Assembly (NCBI GenBank): GCA_903864555.1
Contig: CAIPGJ010000343.1
Span: 1 to 6,004, forward strand
Direction of reading: 5' to 3'
Length of the DNA: 6,004 bases
Source: an uncultured Pseudomonadota bacterium
Lineage (GTDB): Bacteria; Pseudomonadota; Gammaproteobacteria; Burkholderiales; SG8-39
Of the stretch, positions 5,216 to 6,004 are shown in pieces. Position 1 is the first letter of the stretch. Each line of letters begins with the position of its first letter. The notes beneath the pieces are model-generated. The model was given only the letters and a program-made list of their open reading frames with translations, made no database searches and was not told the DNA's origin. A program made the translations under genes and the position numbers.

Positions 5216-5358
5216 CACTGGTTTGAGGCTGCTCCGAAGCCGGTCCAACGCAGTGATCGGCAGACCGGGATTCATCGCCGCCCCACGCACCCGATGCGGG
5301 CGCCGCAGGGCGTTTTCAGCGACTGCTGACGGCAATGTCCTCAACGCTCCGGTCGAGC
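5216..5358. other. Convergent intergenic region with weak terminator-like repeats
   Basis: Both flanking genes end here, so terminators are expected, but none is strong. Seen are CCGGTC (5240-5245) with GACCGG (5263-5268), a 6-bp stem with a 17-nt loop; CGCC-GCAG-GGCG followed by TTTT (5301-5316), the best plus-strand candidate; and TCAGC-GACT-GCTGA (5316-5329), a 5-bp stem with a 4-nt loop. No small gene is apparent. Confidence 0.4.
5301..5316 (+). terminator. Weak rho-independent terminator candidate for the SDR/Trp-rich unit
   Basis: CGCC/GGCG (5301-5304 and 5309-5312) with loop GCAG is followed at once by TTTT (5313-5316). The stem is only 4 bp and the T-run is short, so this is a tentative call resting mainly on the position after the last plus-strand gene. 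Confidence 0.25.
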
Positions 5359-6004
5359 CTACTTCATCCCCGGCAGGTATTTCGACTTGAACTGATCGTA
5401 ATAGTCGCTGAGCGGGCTGCCTGCGCATTCGCGCGCGAGGTCACCCACCAGGTCTTCCAGGTAGACGATGCTGACGCGGGTACGGCCTTCCTCGGTGAGC
5501 AGCATGTCGCAGGCCTTGCGTGCCTCGATGGCGATGTCACGATTGGCCGCTGGCAGCACCAGCACCACGTGGGTGGTTTCCGAGAGGTGGGAAAAGAGCC
5601 TGAGCAACTGGTAATTTTCCAGGAACACCGTTTCTTCGCGGCAGCGCGGGGTGAGGCAGGTGGATGCCTCGACCATGGGCAGCCACACCGTCCTGAACTT
5701 CTTCTGGTGTTCCGCATCCACCGGCGCCTTGCCGTATTCCAGTTCGGTGTACTTCAGTTCGAAATAGATATCACCGACATCGGCGTGGTGAAGGTGCAGG
5801 TCGAAGCTGGTGGGGTGGCGTGCCGTCTCGACCGACGAGGGCTCCTCGAAAGCGGCGATCCAGCCTTCGCCGGTCTCGATGCCGATGCCTTTGAGCAGCG
5901 CACCCAAGCGGTTTTCCGCGATCAGCGGGTAGAACAGGTTGATGCACAGCGCCTGCGACGAATTCAGGTGGTGGAAGTAGCGGTGCAGTTCGAACTTTGA
6001 ATAT
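5359..6004 (-). CDS. PD-(D/E)XK nuclease-like protein, probably a PGN_0703-type putative restriction endonuclease (N-terminus outside the window)
   Basis: The reading frame is open from the right edge to a TAG at 5361-5359, giving the C-terminal 214 residues; the start lies beyond the window. A TTG at 5907 is not a credible start because similar coding continues upstream. Numbering from the first visible residue, NSSQALCINLF (14-24) is followed by an Asp in SFDLHL (66-71) and, after a short turn, IYFELKYTE (79-87). That Asp68...Glu82-x-Lys84 arrangement on adjacent strands is the PD-(D/E)XK nuclease core. An ENYQLLRL helix (129-136) and a VVLVLPAAN strand (146-154) follow. Motif order and wording recall the PGN_0703 putative restriction endonuclease family, from memory rather than a search. 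It would cleave DNA in the cytoplasm. No methylase or partner is visible. It converges on the Trp-rich gene. Confidence 0.65.
   Translation of the reverse strand, partial: YSKFELHRYFHHLNSSQALCINLFYPLIAENRLGALLKGIGIETGEGWIAAFEEPSSVETARHPTSFDLHLHHADVGDIYFELKYTELEYGKAPVDAEHQKKFRTVWLPMVEASTCLTPRCREETVFLENYQLLRLFSHLSETTHVVLVLPAANRDIAIEARKACDMLLTEEGRTRVSIVYLEDLVGDLARECAGSPLSDYYDQFKSKYLPGMK

Noticed and set aside
5335..6000. Plus-strand open frame opposite the nuclease-like gene
   Set aside because: The minus strand carries the D...ExK nuclease pattern and is open to the edge, whereas the plus-strand translation shows only composition typical of an antisense frame.

Overview
The window is GC-rich (roughly 60% by eye) and densely coding, and looks like a proteobacterial chromosome. 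Three periplasmic solute-binding proteins of the tripartite tricarboxylate transporter (TTT/Bug) family sit side by side. Large expansions of 'orphan' Bug proteins are a hallmark of Betaproteobacteria, especially Burkholderiales, so that is the likeliest source. This assignment is inference: there is no rRNA or other marker gene, and a gammaproteobacterium is not excluded.

Layout. Positions 1-271 hold no convincing gene; a strong plus-strand rho-independent terminator (68-95) probably ends a gene or RNA lying left of the window. A Bug protein lies on the minus strand (272-1252), divergent across a 250-bp palindrome-containing region from a second, paralogous Bug protein on the plus strand (1503-2516). 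A third, more canonical Bug protein follows (2628-3629) behind its own sigma70-like promoter and ends at a hairpin. Next on the plus strand are a small TfoX-N/YjbR-like protein (3770-4111), a short-chain dehydrogenase/reductase (SDR) homologue (4238-4984) and, 9 bp later, a small Trp-rich TIGR02450-type protein (4994-5215). Converging on these from the right is the C-terminal part of a PD-(D/E)XK nuclease-like protein on the minus strand (5359-6004), cut by the window edge.

How the genes fit together. The Bug proteins should bind small carboxylates or related compounds in the periplasm. No TctA/TctB membrane subunits are present, so they must use partners encoded elsewhere or act as sensors. 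The SDR could act on an imported compound, but this is only positional. Its sequence is the most notable thing here: by alignment to the SDR template the catalytic Asn, Ser and Tyr are Thr, Gly and Val, and only the Lys remains. The Trp-rich and TfoX-like genes look like housekeeping genes of unknown function. The nuclease-like gene is probably a restriction or defence element, and no methylase is visible in the window.

No CRISPR array, tRNA, rRNA or insertion sequence was recognised. I did not find a clearly new multi-gene system. The best leads are the catalytically reshaped SDR, the divergent pair of atypical Bug paralogues, the edge nuclease, and several unassigned inverted repeats between genes.
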